From contig NZ_FONQ01000017.1 of assembly GCF_900112975.1 (NCBI RefSeq), forward strand, positions 1 through 64,000: a stretch of 64,000 nucleotides of DNA, written 5' to 3'. The notes beneath the pieces were generated by a model. That model searched no databases, was not told the origin of the DNA, and saw only the letters and a list, made by a program, of their open reading frames with translations. Each line of letters starts with the position of its first letter. The stretch's first letter is position 1. This document shows, piece by piece, positions 46,571 through 56,433 of the stretch. Origin of the DNA: Flavobacterium xueshanense. Lineage in GTDB: Bacteria; Bacteroidota; Bacteroidia; Flavobacteriales; Flavobacteriaceae. The position numbers were made by a program, and so were the translations under genes.

Positions 46571-48226
46571 ATGAAAAAACAATGCAGTCTTATTTTTATC
46601 TCATTTCTCATCTTTAATGGTGTAAATGCGCAAGGCCTTCTAGAAAAAAAAGAAGAAATATTTACTAGACAAGACACGATACGTGGAAGTATTACCAAAG
46701 AAAGAGCTTGGTGGGATGTAAAAAACTACCATCTTGATATTAAAGTAAATCCCGCAGACAGCACTATTTCTGGTTCGAACACCATAAAATATAAGGTGCT
46801 ACAGGAATACAACAATATGCAAATTGATTTACAGAATCCCATGGAAATTTTTAAGGTCATTCAAGATGGAAAAACTTTAAAATACAGAAGGGAAGGAAAT
46901 GCATTTTTTATTGATTTAATTGCTCTTCAAACAAAAGGTGCAATAAAAGAACTGACCATATATTATGGAGGAAAACCAAAAGTTGCCGTAAATCCGCCAT
47001 GGGACGGAGGAATCACATGGAAAAAAGACAATAATGGTAAGCCTTTTATTGCTTCTTCATGTCAAGGATTAGGAGCGAGTGTTTGGTGGCCAAACAAAGA
47101 TCACATGTATGACGAAGTGGAAAATATGCTGATTAGTGTAAATGTTCCTAAAAATTTGACAAATGTATCGAATGGTCGTCTGATTAGTGTTAAACAACTA
47201 AAAGATGATACAAAAACTTATAATTGGTATGTGTCAAATCCAATTAATAATTATGGTGTAAACATAAATATAGGAGATTATGTTTCATTTTCAGAAAAAT
47301 ATAAAGGAGAAAAAGGTAATTTAGATTGCAGTTATTATGTTTTGAGGGACAATTTGGCGAAAGCCAAAAAACAATTTCAGGATGTTCCAAAAATGCTAAA
47401 GGCTTTTGAACATTGGTTTGGACCGTATCCTTTTTACGAAGACAGCTACAAACTTGTTGAAGCCCCATATTTAGGAATGGAACACCAAAGTTCAGTAACT
47501 TATGGAAACAAATTTCTAAATGGTTATTTGGGTCGTGATTTGAGCGGAACGGGTTGGGGATTAAAATTTGATTTTATCATAATTCATGAATCTGGACACG
47601 AGTGGTTTGCCAATAATATCACGTATAAAGATATTGCTGATATGTGGATTCACGAAAGTTTTACGAACTATTCTGAAAGTCTTTTTGTCGAATATTATTA
47701 TGGGAAAGAAGCAGGATTTGAGTACGTGAGAGGAATCAGAAAAAATATCAAAAATGACAAACCAATAATCGGGAATTACGATGTAAATAATGAAGGTTCA
47801 GGCGATATGTATCCTAAAGGCGCCAATATGCTTCACACTATACGCCAATTAGTAAATGATGATGAAAAATGGAGAGGAATTTTAAGAGGTTTGAATAGTA
47901 CTTTTTATCACCAAACGGTAACTACAAAACAAATTGAGAATTATATGAGTCAAAAAGTCGGACTCGATTTATTAACTGTTTTTAATCAGTACTTACGAGA
48001 CACCAGAATTCCTACACTTGAATATTTTTTCAAAGATAATCAACTGGGGTATCGCTGGACAAATTGTGTAGCTGGTTTTAATATGCCCGTGAAAGTAACT
48101 CTAAACGGAAAAGAAGAATTGTTGCAACCGGAAATAAAATGGAAGAATGTTACAGCAAATACTGAAAATGCTATAATGGAAATAAATAAAAATTTCTATG
48201 TCGCTGGTTTTGATATTACGGAATAA
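46571..48226 (+). CDS. Secreted M1 family metallopeptidase
   Basis: A 551-residue exported aminopeptidase with signal peptide (LIFISFLIFNGVNAQ). The zinc site is His339-Glu340-x-x-His343 (HESGHEWF) and Glu362 (IHESFTNYSE), with the exopeptidase loop LGMEHQSS. The N-terminal beta-saddle domain (to about 240) is complete, but the C-terminal helical domain is short compared with full aminopeptidase N. It probably digests peptides outside the inner membrane. Confidence 0.92.
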   Translation: MKKQCSLIFISFLIFNGVNAQGLLEKKEEIFTRQDTIRGSITKERAWWDVKNYHLDIKVNPADSTISGSNTIKYKVLQEYNNMQIDLQNPMEIFKVIQDGKTLKYRREGNAFFIDLIALQTKGAIKELTIYYGGKPKVAVNPPWDGGITWKKDNNGKPFIASSCQGLGASVWWPNKDHMYDEVENMLISVNVPKNLTNVSNGRLISVKQLKDDTKTYNWYVSNPINNYGVNINIGDYVSFSEKYKGEKGNLDCSYYVLRDNLAKAKKQFQDVPKMLKAFEHWFGPYPFYEDSYKLVEAPYLGMEHQSSVTYGNKFLNGYLGRDLSGTGWGLKFDFIIIHESGHEWFANNITYKDIADMWIHESFTNYSESLFVEYYYGKEAGFEYVRGIRKNIKNDKPIIGNYDVNNEGSGDMYPKGANMLHTIRQLVNDDEKWRGILRGLNSTFYHQTVTTKQIENYMSQKVGLDLLTVFNQYLRDTRIPTLEYFFKDNQLGYRWTNCVAGFNMPVKVTLNGKEELLQPEIKWKNVTANTENAIMEINKNFYVAGFDITE

Positions 48227-48300
48227 TTTAATCTTAATTCATTGATTATCATAATTCTATAAGCAGTTTTTGAATAAAAATATTTTAAATTAATTACTCA

Positions 48301-48335
48301 AAAAAATAGGGACACAAAAAGTATCCCTATTTTTA
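48301..48335. terminator. Bidirectional terminator between the M1 peptidase and the sugar operon
   Basis: AAAAATAGGGA pairs with TCCCTATTTTT. It lies between convergent genes and has T or A runs at both ends, so it serves both strands. Confidence 0.85.
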
Positions 48336-48346
48336 TTTAAAACTAT

Positions 48347-49222
48347 TTAGATCAAGTTTTTCCGAATGTAATTAAAACTTGTTGCAGCAGATTCTACTGG
48401 ATTTGGTTTGTAGTTTGATTCGTGTTCCAAAAAGAAACGTTTCATTCCAGCAAGTTTAGCTTGAGCAAAAATCGATTTAAAATCTATAGTTCCAGTTCCA
48501 ATTTCTGCATTCCAATCTGGATTTACTTTATCCATATCTTTTACATGCCACATTGAAAAACGTCCCGGATATTTTTTGAATAATTGCAGTGGATCATTTC
48601 CAGAGCGAACTACCCAATATAAATCCATTTCAAAATCAACTAAGTTTTTATCAGTTTCCTTCAATAAAATCTCATATCCATTCGTTGAACCAAATTTAGT
48701 AAATTCAAAATCGTGATTATGATACGCTAATTTCAAACCTCCTTCTTTACAAAGTTCTCCTACTTTATTAATTTGCAAGGCTAATTTTTTATAAGCATCA
48801 CCAGTAGTTCCGCGCAATTCTGAAACAATATATGGTACCGTCACATATTCACTTCCTAACTGATTTGCGGTTTCTACATAATATTTTACAAGATCAGTTG
48901 AACCATCTTTAATCATCGAATTGAAATCGAAATGATTACTTGTTGCTTTTAAACCGTTATCATCCAATATAGATTTAAAATCGCGTACTGAAGTTCCAAA
49001 AAAACCTTTGTCAACTGAGTAACCAAAAGTTTCCACTTCGCAAAATCCTGCTTTACCAACTTGAGCTAAAACACCTTTAACATCTTTTGGTAACGTGTCA
49101 CGCAAGGTCCATAATTGAATTCCTATAGGTCTCCTTTTTGAGTCAAAAGCAAATGTAGGAGCAAGGGCTAATGCGCCTAGAGCCAAACCAGTATTAATTA
49201 AAAATTCTCTTCTTTTTATCAT
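48347..49222 (-). CDS. Tat-exported sugar phosphate isomerase/epimerase (TIM barrel)
   Basis: A 291-residue AP_endonuc_2-type TIM barrel with a Tat-like signal (KRREFL, then LALGALALAPTFAF). Metal-site motifs are AYHNHDFEF, FEMDLYWV, WHVKDMD and FFLEHES. It is likely to act on a free or oxidised sugar outside the cytoplasm. It is the last gene of the sugar-oxidation operon, 19 bases after the previous one. Confidence 0.85.
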   Translation of the reverse strand: MIKRREFLINTGLALGALALAPTFAFDSKRRPIGIQLWTLRDTLPKDVKGVLAQVGKAGFCEVETFGYSVDKGFFGTSVRDFKSILDDNGLKATSNHFDFNSMIKDGSTDLVKYYVETANQLGSEYVTVPYIVSELRGTTGDAYKKLALQINKVGELCKEGGLKLAYHNHDFEFTKFGSTNGYEILLKETDKNLVDFEMDLYWVVRSGNDPLQLFKKYPGRFSMWHVKDMDKVNPDWNAEIGTGTIDFKSIFAQAKLAGMKRFFLEHESNYKPNPVESAATSFNYIRKNLI

Positions 49223-49241
49223 GAGTTATTTTTTAGATTAG

Positions 49242-50135
49242 TTAAATATCACAAATTGCAATAGCCTGTTTCAAAGAAGCTAGTTTGTCCGGGTTTTTAG
49301 GAATAAATTCTTGACCCACAAAACCTTTAAAACCAGTTTTTGCAATTGCTTTCATAATTGCGGAATAATTTAATTCTTGAGTCTCATCAATTTCATTTCG
49401 TCCCGGAACGCCGGCTGTATGATAATGTACAATATGTTGATGATTGTCTCTTATGTTTCTAATCACGTCACCTTCATCAATTTGCATGTGATAAATATCA
49501 TAAAGCAATTTAAAGTTTTCTGAATTCAAGCGTTTTGCTAATTCTACTCCCCAGGATGTTCGGTCACATTGGTAATCTTTATGATCAATTTTACTGTTTA
49601 GCAATTCCATTACTAAAATCACATTGTGTTTTTCAGCCAATCGAATTAGTTTTTGCAAACCAATAACACAATTATTCCAACCTTCTTCATCAGTTATTCC
49701 TCGTCGGCTTCCGCTAAAGCAAATCAGATTTTTATAACCGGCTTTTGCCACTAGCGGAATCATTTCAGTGTAGTTTTTTAAAAGCGTTTCGTGGAATTTA
49801 ACATCATTAAAACCATCTACTAAATTAATCTCTGCACCGTTGCACATTGTAGAAACAAGATCATATTTCTTCAAGGTTGGCCAATCTTTAGGACCCACTA
49901 GATCAATCCCGGTAATTCCCATCTTTTTGGATTCGATGCAAAGAGTATCTAAATCTATGTCATTAAAACACCACCGAGAAACGCAGTGATTTATATTTCC
50001 TTTCAATTTACCCAATTGTGTTGCTGCTTCATTTTTTGCCATAGCCAAAGCAGAAAATCCAGAAGGAATTCCCATCGCAACTGTTCCGGCTAATATTCCT
50101 TTTATTGCAGATCTTCTATTTAAATTAGCACTCAT
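49242..50135 (-). CDS. Tat-exported hydroxypyruvate-isomerase-like TIM barrel
   Basis: A 297-residue TIM barrel. The chosen start gives MSANLNRRSAIKGILAG, a Tat-like signal with twin Arg. An in-frame upstream start at 50216 would overlap the transporter gene and add 27 residues without signal character. Motifs VMELLNSK, YDIYHMQIDEGD, HYHTAGVPGRNE and VGQEFIP match the hydroxypyruvate isomerase (Hyi) group. Substrate probably a keto-sugar; inferred from the operon. Confidence 0.85.
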   Translation of the reverse strand: MSANLNRRSAIKGILAGTVAMGIPSGFSALAMAKNEAATQLGKLKGNINHCVSRWCFNDIDLDTLCIESKKMGITGIDLVGPKDWPTLKKYDLVSTMCNGAEINLVDGFNDVKFHETLLKNYTEMIPLVAKAGYKNLICFSGSRRGITDEEGWNNCVIGLQKLIRLAEKHNVILVMELLNSKIDHKDYQCDRTSWGVELAKRLNSENFKLLYDIYHMQIDEGDVIRNIRDNHQHIVHYHTAGVPGRNEIDETQELNYSAIMKAIAKTGFKGFVGQEFIPKNPDKLASLKQAIAICDI

Positions 50136-50145
50136 TTTTAATTTT

Positions 50146-51384
50146 TTATACAGCAGAAGTGGATTCTTCTCCTTTGTTTTTTTCATTAAATAAAAGTGCA
50201 AAAAGAATAAATACAACGATAGCTATACCAGCAGGAATAATCCACACCATCTGCCAGTTTACAGCACCGTCTGCCAGCTTATAATTATCTGTTATCCAAC
50301 CTGCAACAGCAAAACCTATTAACATACCAACTCCGTAGGTAGCTAATGTAATGAGACCCTGAGCAGCACTTTTATATTTTTCTCCCGCTTTTGAATTGGT
50401 GTAAATTTGACCCGAAACAAAAAAGAAATCGTAACAAATACCGTGCAAAGCAATACCTATAATCAACATGAAACTTAAGTCTCCACCGTTGCCATAAGCA
50501 AATAAAACGTAACGAATTGCCCATGCTAACATCCCGATTAAAATCGTTTTTTTGAAACCAAAACGTGTAAAAAATACCGGAATCAATAATAAGAATAAGG
50601 CTTCAGATATTTGTCCAATTGCCATTTTCCCCGTTGGATTTTCAACACCGGCTTCAGTTAAAAAGAGATTAGCATTTTGATAATAAAAAGCAAGAGGAAT
50701 ACAAATTAGAATAGATGAAACAAAAAATATTGCAAAGTTTTTATCTTTCAATAATTTTAAAGCATCAAGACCTATAATATCTCCAATTTTTATTTTTTCA
50801 TCACTTACTTTTGGTGGCGTTTTTGGTAATGAAAAGCTAAATAAACCTAAAATAAAGGCAGCAATACCAGCTAGTAAAAAAGTGTTTTTAAGTAAACCTG
50901 AACTTATTCCTTCGGCAGAATCCCAATGAAATAAATAACTGATTGAAAGTCCCGCAATGATCCAACCAATAGTTCCCCAAACTCTAATATTAGCAAACTC
51001 TTTTTCAGGATCTTTCATTTGATTGAAAGAAACAGAATTTACTAAAGCTAATGTTGGCATATATAAAATCATGTAACTTAAAACATAAGTATAGAACATT
51101 CCCACTTCTTCTGATTGATACATCTGATACATTAAAAAGGCACCTACGAGATGAAGAATTCCTAAAATTTTTTCTGCATTAAAATATCTGTCAGCTATTA
51201 AACCTATGATGAAAGGTGCAACAATAGCGCCCCAGGATTGTGTAGAAAAAATAGCGGCAGTTTCTGAACCTGATGCTTTTAAGTTATTTCCCAGAAATGT
51301 TCCAAGAGTTACAAACCATGCGCCCCAGATAAAAAATTCTAGGAACATCATTATGGATAATTTTATTCGGATGGTGCTATTCAT
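50146..51384 (-). CDS. MFS transporter of the nucleoside:H+ symporter (NupG) type
   Basis: A 412-residue carrier with twelve hydrophobic helices. The start LSIMMFLEFFIWGAWFVTLGT, read in parts, and the loop GLIADRYFNAEKIL are typical of the NupG/XapB family. In Bacteroidota such carriers are often in sugar-oxidation operons and may import a modified sugar rather than a nucleoside. It lies 62 bases after the DUF1080 gene and 10 bases before the TIM-barrel gene. Confidence 0.88.
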   Translation of the reverse strand: MNSTIRIKLSIMMFLEFFIWGAWFVTLGTFLGNNLKASGSETAAIFSTQSWGAIVAPFIIGLIADRYFNAEKILGILHLVGAFLMYQMYQSEEVGMFYTYVLSYMILYMPTLALVNSVSFNQMKDPEKEFANIRVWGTIGWIIAGLSISYLFHWDSAEGISSGLLKNTFLLAGIAAFILGLFSFSLPKTPPKVSDEKIKIGDIIGLDALKLLKDKNFAIFFVSSILICIPLAFYYQNANLFLTEAGVENPTGKMAIGQISEALFLLLIPVFFTRFGFKKTILIGMLAWAIRYVLFAYGNGGDLSFMLIIGIALHGICYDFFFVSGQIYTNSKAGEKYKSAAQGLITLATYGVGMLIGFAVAGWITDNYKLADGAVNWQMVWIIPAGIAIVVFILFALLFNEKNKGEESTSAV

Positions 51385-51446
51385 TGGTTGGTTAATTTTT
51401 ATTTTGGTTTGGTTAGTTTTAGTTTTTTTTAATACTTTTTCTTCAA

Positions 51447-52184
51447 TTACATTCCGGCCTCACATCCGGTTGTAATTTTCATAGTATTCCATTCTTTAAT
51501 CATGATGTTTCTGAACCATACATTGTCACCGTGATCTTGCAAAGCAATTTTTCCTTTTTTGAAAGCTGCAAAACCAGGCCAAGTAGCAAATTTACTGCCG
51601 GCAACTAAATTTTTGAAATTAGCATCCCAAAGTGTTGTTTCAACAACTTTTACACCATTAACTAACATTGTCAGTTTTCCAAATTTACATACAACATCAA
51701 CAGAATTCCATTCTCCAACAGGTTTAACAGGCTCTGAAGTACTTTTTACTAAATCATACAAATCTCCTGAACGGTGTTTTTCAATTTTACCGTCAGGGTG
51801 ACCATCATTGTCTAACACTTGCATTTCAAGACCTGTTTCATAAGTGTTTTTGAATTTTGTCAAATCCTCGTTAACGAAGAAAATAATACCACTGTTTGCA
51901 TTTGCTGCTACTTTCCATTCTAATTTCAAATGAAAATTCTCGTATTCAAGATCAGTAACAAGATCGCCTCCTTGACCATTTTGGGCAGCAGAAGGATCAA
52001 AATGCAATACGCCATCTTCAACTTTCCAACCTGAACCAGCTGTTTTTCTTCCGTAAGAATGCCATCCTGCTGTGGATTGTCCATCAAAAATTGATTTAAA
52101 TCCTTTGGGTATTGGTGCCTGTTGTGCATTTGCGGTTTGAATCATTAGTATAACCATTAAGGAGGTACAAATATTTTTAATCAT
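51447..52184 (-). CDS. Secreted DUF1080 (3-keto-disaccharide hydrolase family) protein
   Basis: A 245-residue exported protein (signal SLMVILMIQTANAQ). It has the DUF1080 beta-sandwich: FKSIFDGQSTAGWHSYG, ANSGIIFFVNEDL, YETGLEMQVLDNDGHPDG and VWFRNIMIKEW. Family members cleave glycosidic bonds of 3-keto-glycosides by elimination. It is the likely hydrolase of the operon, acting on sugars oxidised at C3 by the GMC dehydrogenase. A relative is encoded at 1968-2762. Confidence 0.88.
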   Translation of the reverse strand: MIKNICTSLMVILMIQTANAQQAPIPKGFKSIFDGQSTAGWHSYGRKTAGSGWKVEDGVLHFDPSAAQNGQGGDLVTDLEYENFHLKLEWKVAANANSGIIFFVNEDLTKFKNTYETGLEMQVLDNDGHPDGKIEKHRSGDLYDLVKSTSEPVKPVGEWNSVDVVCKFGKLTMLVNGVKVVETTLWDANFKNLVAGSKFATWPGFAAFKKGKIALQDHGDNVWFRNIMIKEWNTMKITTGCEAGM

Positions 52185-52216
52185 TTTTAAGTTTTTGAAT
52201 TATTAGGTAATCTTGT

Positions 52217-53674
52217 TTATAAAGTTAAAGCTTTCCAACCTTGGCGATAGTCTCGTTTCACAAATTGATTAACTTCGTCAAAATTGGTAATTCTCATGGC
52301 ATCATTATCCCATAGTAATTTTGCTGAACGGCCCGGATACACTTCTTCTCCAAGCTCTTCTCTCATTACATCATATCCTCTTATAGCAAGATTTGCCATC
52401 AATAATGCTTCTGTTAAAGGACCTGCAATTTCAAAAGGAGAACTTAATTCTTTTTTTCCATAACCTGCAATTGCTGCTTCAATCCATTGTTTGTAATGTC
52501 CTTCGGCACCATCGATCACCCTTGCATATTTTTGAGCAACTTGTAGATTTTCATTTTTACTTAAAGGAAGCAACCGAGGATTTAAACCATAGGTATCACA
52601 CATCATTTTTCCTTTTGTACCTGTGAACAATGTTCCATTTCCGCCATCTCCAAAAATTTCATTCGAACCTAATTCGGAAGGTCTTTCAGGTTGGATTCCT
52701 CCATCCATCCAGTGCACTGCGATGTCACCATTTGTTTTATCAGTTTTTGGAAAAGTTAATGTAACGTGACTAGAAGGTGGACAACTTTCAGGAAAATATC
52801 CTCTTTGAAATTCATCTACATATACAGAACCAACACTACATTGTACATCTTTGGCATATTTTAAGTTTAATACACTAAAAGGAGCTTCTAGCAGGTGACA
52901 ACCCATATCTCCTAAAGCACCAGTACCATAATCCCACCATCCTCGCCAGTTGAAGGGCACTAATTTATTTACATACTCTTTGTGAGGAGCGGTTCCCAAC
53001 CACAAATCCCAATTTAATTCACTTGGAATATCGGATTTATTGGCAGACCACGGAATACCTTGAGGCCAAACCGGGCGGTCTGTCCATGCATGTATCGTGT
53101 GAACATCACCAATTAGACCCGCATCATACCATTCTTTCATTATTCGGGTACCATCATTTGAGGCACCTTGATTTCCCATTTGGGTAACCACCTTATATTT
53201 TTTGGCAGCTTTAGTCAGAATACGGGCTTCGTAAATATCATGTGCCATAGGTTTTTGAACATATACATGTTTTCCTAACTGCATAGCAGCAAGCGCTTGA
53301 ATAGCATGATTATGGTCCGGAGTTGAAACTGAAACTGCATCGAAATTTTTATGTTCTTTGTCTAACATTTCGCGCCAGTCGGTGTAAAATTTAGCTTTAG
53401 GAAATGCATTTACACTTGCAGCGGCTCTTCTAGTATCAACATCACATAAAAAAGAAATATCAGCTTTTCCACTGCTGGCAAAAATAGCGATATCAGATTT
53501 ACCTTTTCCACCAACGCCAATACTGGCTATTGATAAACGATCGCTTGGTGCAACGAATCCTCTCCCTAAAACATGGCGGGGAACAATCATAAAAGCTGCA
53601 GCAGCTATAGCAGTTGTTTTTATAAAATCACGGCGGTTATTTGTGATTTTATCTTCTTCTTCTTTTTGTTTCAT
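52217..53674 (-). CDS. Tat-exported Gfo/Idh/MocA oxidoreductase
   Basis: A 485-residue oxidoreductase with a Tat signal (NNRRDFIKTTAIAAAAF) and the Gfo/Idh layout: ASIGVGGKGKSDIA nucleotide loop, VYVQKPMAHD with the catalytic Lys, and GDMGCHLLEAP. As an exported NAD(P) enzyme it would need to carry bound cofactor. It may reduce or rearrange 3-keto-sugars. Upstream is the cytochrome gene, 104 bases away; downstream the DUF1080 gene, 32 bases away. Confidence 0.9.
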   Translation of the reverse strand: MKQKEEEDKITNNRRDFIKTTAIAAAAFMIVPRHVLGRGFVAPSDRLSIASIGVGGKGKSDIAIFASSGKADISFLCDVDTRRAAASVNAFPKAKFYTDWREMLDKEHKNFDAVSVSTPDHNHAIQALAAMQLGKHVYVQKPMAHDIYEARILTKAAKKYKVVTQMGNQGASNDGTRIMKEWYDAGLIGDVHTIHAWTDRPVWPQGIPWSANKSDIPSELNWDLWLGTAPHKEYVNKLVPFNWRGWWDYGTGALGDMGCHLLEAPFSVLNLKYAKDVQCSVGSVYVDEFQRGYFPESCPPSSHVTLTFPKTDKTNGDIAVHWMDGGIQPERPSELGSNEIFGDGGNGTLFTGTKGKMMCDTYGLNPRLLPLSKNENLQVAQKYARVIDGAEGHYKQWIEAAIAGYGKKELSSPFEIAGPLTEALLMANLAIRGYDVMREELGEEVYPGRSAKLLWDNDAMRITNFDEVNQFVKRDYRQGWKALTL

Positions 53675-53778
53675 TGATTTTTAATCTAGTTTAGTTAATA
53701 GCACTAAAATAGTGCAACATCATGGCTTTATTTTCGGCATTCTAAAGTTATGTAGAATATTTAAAAGCGCATTTTGAT

Positions 53779-54159
53779 TTATTTTTTTAGGGATAAAATA
53801 TACTTTGCCATAGAATTTGCATCATTCTTTTTAAGCGACGCATGTGCAGACATAGGTATTGTTCCCCAAACTCCCGAACCACCTTTTATTATTTTACCAG
53901 ATAAATAAGCAATATTTTTTTCGTTCGAAGGATATTTTTTTGCAATATCTAAATAGGAGGGGCCTATAAGTTTCTTGTCTAGTTTATGACATCCAACACA
54001 ATCAGATTTAGCGATTAATTTTTCACCATCCGATGTTTGAAAAATGGCGGCTGTTTTTTTAGTAGCTTTAATATATTTTGTGTCTAAATTATCATTAGAA
54101 AATGAGGTTAGGCTCACTAAAGCCATCCCAAAAAGTAAATATTTTAATTTCATTTTCAT
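53779..54159 (-). CDS. Small periplasmic c-type cytochrome
   Basis: A 126-residue monohaem cytochrome with a signal peptide (LLFGMALVSLTSFS). The haem motif is CVGCH (Cys54, Cys57, His58), and a Met ligand is likely in GTIPMSAH near residue 103. It should take electrons from the GMC dehydrogenase (58190-56434 set). The gene is 13 bases after the TIM-barrel gene at 54173. Confidence 0.9.
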   Translation of the reverse strand: MKMKLKYLLFGMALVSLTSFSNDNLDTKYIKATKKTAAIFQTSDGEKLIAKSDCVGCHKLDKKLIGPSYLDIAKKYPSNEKNIAYLSGKIIKGGSGVWGTIPMSAHASLKKNDANSMAKYILSLKK

Positions 54160-54172
54160 TTATATTTAAGTT

Positions 54173-55225
54173 TTATAATCCTAAGTTTTTTTTGTTAAAA
54201 GCTTTATTTGTTTCAACAGCAGCAAAATCATCAAATGCTTTATCGGTAACTTTTATAATATGATTTTTTATAAATGCTGCGCCTTCTCGGGCGCCATCCT
54301 CTTGATTTTTAATGCAGCATTCCCATTCCATAACAGCCCAGCCTTTAAAATCATATTGTGCCAGTTTGCTGAAAATAGATTTAAAATCAATTTGACCATC
54401 TCCAGGGGAACGATAACGGCCTGCACGGTTTACCCAATTTTGATATCCTCCAAAAGTCCCTTGCTTTCCTGTAGGGTTAAACTCGGCATCCTTTACGTGA
54501 AAAGCTTTAATCCTTTCATGATAAAAATCAATGTATTGAATGTAATCTAACTGTTGTAATACAAAGTGGGACGGATCATACAACAAACACGCTCTGGAAT
54601 GATTATTTACCGCCTTTAAAAACATTTCATAGGTTTCCCCATCAAACAAATCTTCGCCAGGATGTATTTCATAACAAAGATCGACTCCATTTTCATCGAA
54701 TTCATTTAAAATTGGTAACCAGCGTTTGGCTAATTCAGCAAAACCATCTTCAATTAAGCCGGGTGGCCTTTGAGGCCAAGGATGAAAATATTGCCAAAGT
54801 AAAGAACCGCTAAAGGTGGCATGAGCATTTAAACCTAAATTTTGGGATGCTTTAGCTGCATATTTTAATTGTTGAACAGCCCATTCTTGCCTCGCTTTAG
54901 AGTTTCCATGTACATTTACCGGAGCAAAAGCATCAAAAAAATCATCATAAGCGGGGTGAACGGCTACTAACTGACCTTGAAGATGCGTAGACAACTCTGT
55001 AATTTCTAATCCATAGGAAGCAATGGTACCTTTAAGTTCATCTGCATAGATTTTGCTTTCGGCGGCTTTTTGTAAATCAATGAAACGGGTATCTAATGTT
55101 GGCATTTGAATACCTTTAAAACCTAAATCAGCGGCCCACTTACAAATCCCATCTAAAGAATTAAAAGGCGCTTCATCACTTATAAATTGGGCTAAAAATA
55201 CTGCTGGACCTTGTATTGTTGTCAT
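54173..55225 (-). CDS. Sugar phosphate isomerase/epimerase (cytosolic TIM barrel)
   Basis: A 350-residue TIM barrel without a signal peptide. Motifs are ITELSTHLQGQ, LCYEIHPGEDLFDG, LLYDPSHFVLQQLD, FHVKDAEF and VMEWEC, with metal Glu/Asp/His in the AP_endonuc_2 pattern. It may epimerise an imported keto-sugar. It pairs with the Gfo/Idh gene, 46 bases upstream, which also lacks a signal; these two may be the cytoplasmic arm of the pathway. Confidence 0.88.
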   Translation of the reverse strand: MTTIQGPAVFLAQFISDEAPFNSLDGICKWAADLGFKGIQMPTLDTRFIDLQKAAESKIYADELKGTIASYGLEITELSTHLQGQLVAVHPAYDDFFDAFAPVNVHGNSKARQEWAVQQLKYAAKASQNLGLNAHATFSGSLLWQYFHPWPQRPPGLIEDGFAELAKRWLPILNEFDENGVDLCYEIHPGEDLFDGETYEMFLKAVNNHSRACLLYDPSHFVLQQLDYIQYIDFYHERIKAFHVKDAEFNPTGKQGTFGGYQNWVNRAGRYRSPGDGQIDFKSIFSKLAQYDFKGWAVMEWECCIKNQEDGAREGAAFIKNHIIKVTDKAFDDFAAVETNKAFNKKNLGL

Positions 55226-55271
55226 ATTATATTTGTCTAAACTTTTGTGAATTCCTAATTAATTACAAAAC

Positions 55272-56423
55272 CTAAGGAGTCCATTTTTTATCAGATTGTG
55301 ATGATGCTACTACGTTATCAATAAACGCCATTCCTCTTACTCCATCTTCAACAGAAGGAAAGTCTAACATTTCAGGAGTAGGAGTTGTACCATCTAATTT
55401 GCAGTTGAGGGTTAAAGCAAAGTTGCGATAAATATTAGCAAATGCTTCTAAATAACCTTCGGGATGTCCGCCTGGAGTTCTACAATTGTGTGTTGCAAAT
55501 GAAGATAAATGTGCATAGTTAGATCCAGCTCTTAAAACCTGAGTTGGTTCATCTAACCACCTAACCGTTAAAGTGTTTGGATCATGTTGAAACCATTCGA
55601 TTCCACCTTTTTCACCATAAACCCTTATTCTTAATGCATTTTCTTCACCGGCAGCTACTTGTGAAGCCATTAAAACACCTTTGGAACCATTGTCAAACTT
55701 TAACAAAACAGCTCCATCATCATCCATTACACGTCCTTCGACTAGAGTGTTTAATTCAGCACAAACATCCGTAATTTTGGCTCCGGTAATATATTCGGCT
55801 AGATGTGCTGCATGAGTTCCAATGTCGCCCATTACGGAACTTTTACCTGATTTAGTCGGATCAGTTCTCCAAGCCGCTTGCGCATTACCTTCTCTTTCGG
55901 ATAATTTACTTAACCACCCTTGCGGATACTCTACCCAAACTTTTCTAATTTTTCCCAATTTTCCTTCATTAACCATCGCTTTGGCTTGCTTGACCATTGG
56001 ATAGCCGGAGTAGGTATGTGTTAAACAAAGAATCAATCCTGTTTCTTCAACTTTTTGCTGCAATAATTTTGCTTCTTCCAATGAAAAAGTCATTGGTTTT
56101 TCAATTACCACATTAAAACCATGATCCAAAGCCATCATTGCAGGTGCAAAATGAGCAAAATTTGGTGTGACAATAGTAACAAAATCGATTCTTTCATCAG
56201 CAGGCAAACCCGCTTCAGCTTTAATCATTTCCTCATACGTCAAATATGTTCTTGATTCCGGAAGAAACAACGCTTTACCAGATGCAATAGCTGTTTCTGG
56301 CTTAATGCTTAATGCTCCGCAGCTTAATTCGATTAGTCCATCCATATTGGCGGCTAAGCGGTGAATTGCACCAATGAAGGCATCTTGGCCACCGCCGACC
56401 ATTCCCATTCTTAATTTTCTCAT
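55272..56423 (-). CDS. Gfo/Idh/MocA oxidoreductase (cytosolic)
   Basis: A 383-residue oxidoreductase with GMVGGGQDAFIGAIHR nucleotide-binding start, VVIEKPMTFS with catalytic Lys and GDIGTHAAHLAEYITG. No signal peptide, so it is cytosolic, unlike the paralogue at 52217. It probably reduces a keto-sugar or inositol-like compound. It starts 10 bases after the GMC gene. Confidence 0.9.
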   Translation of the reverse strand: MRKLRMGMVGGGQDAFIGAIHRLAANMDGLIELSCGALSIKPETAIASGKALFLPESRTYLTYEEMIKAEAGLPADERIDFVTIVTPNFAHFAPAMMALDHGFNVVIEKPMTFSLEEAKLLQQKVEETGLILCLTHTYSGYPMVKQAKAMVNEGKLGKIRKVWVEYPQGWLSKLSEREGNAQAAWRTDPTKSGKSSVMGDIGTHAAHLAEYITGAKITDVCAELNTLVEGRVMDDDGAVLLKFDNGSKGVLMASQVAAGEENALRIRVYGEKGGIEWFQHDPNTLTVRWLDEPTQVLRAGSNYAHLSSFATHNCRTPGGHPEGYLEAFANIYRNFALTLNCKLDGTTPTPEMLDFPSVEDGVRGMAFIDNVVASSQSDKKWTP

Positions 56424-56433
56424 AACGATGAAC

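Noticed and set aside
50136..50216. N-terminal extension of the Tat TIM-barrel gene
   Set aside because: Overlaps the transporter gene and would bury the twin-Arg signal; start at 50135 is better.
51206..51475. Plus-strand ORF over the start of the MFS transporter gene
   Set aside because: It is antisense to well-supported genes, and its hydrophobic tail is a by-product of the opposite-strand sequence.
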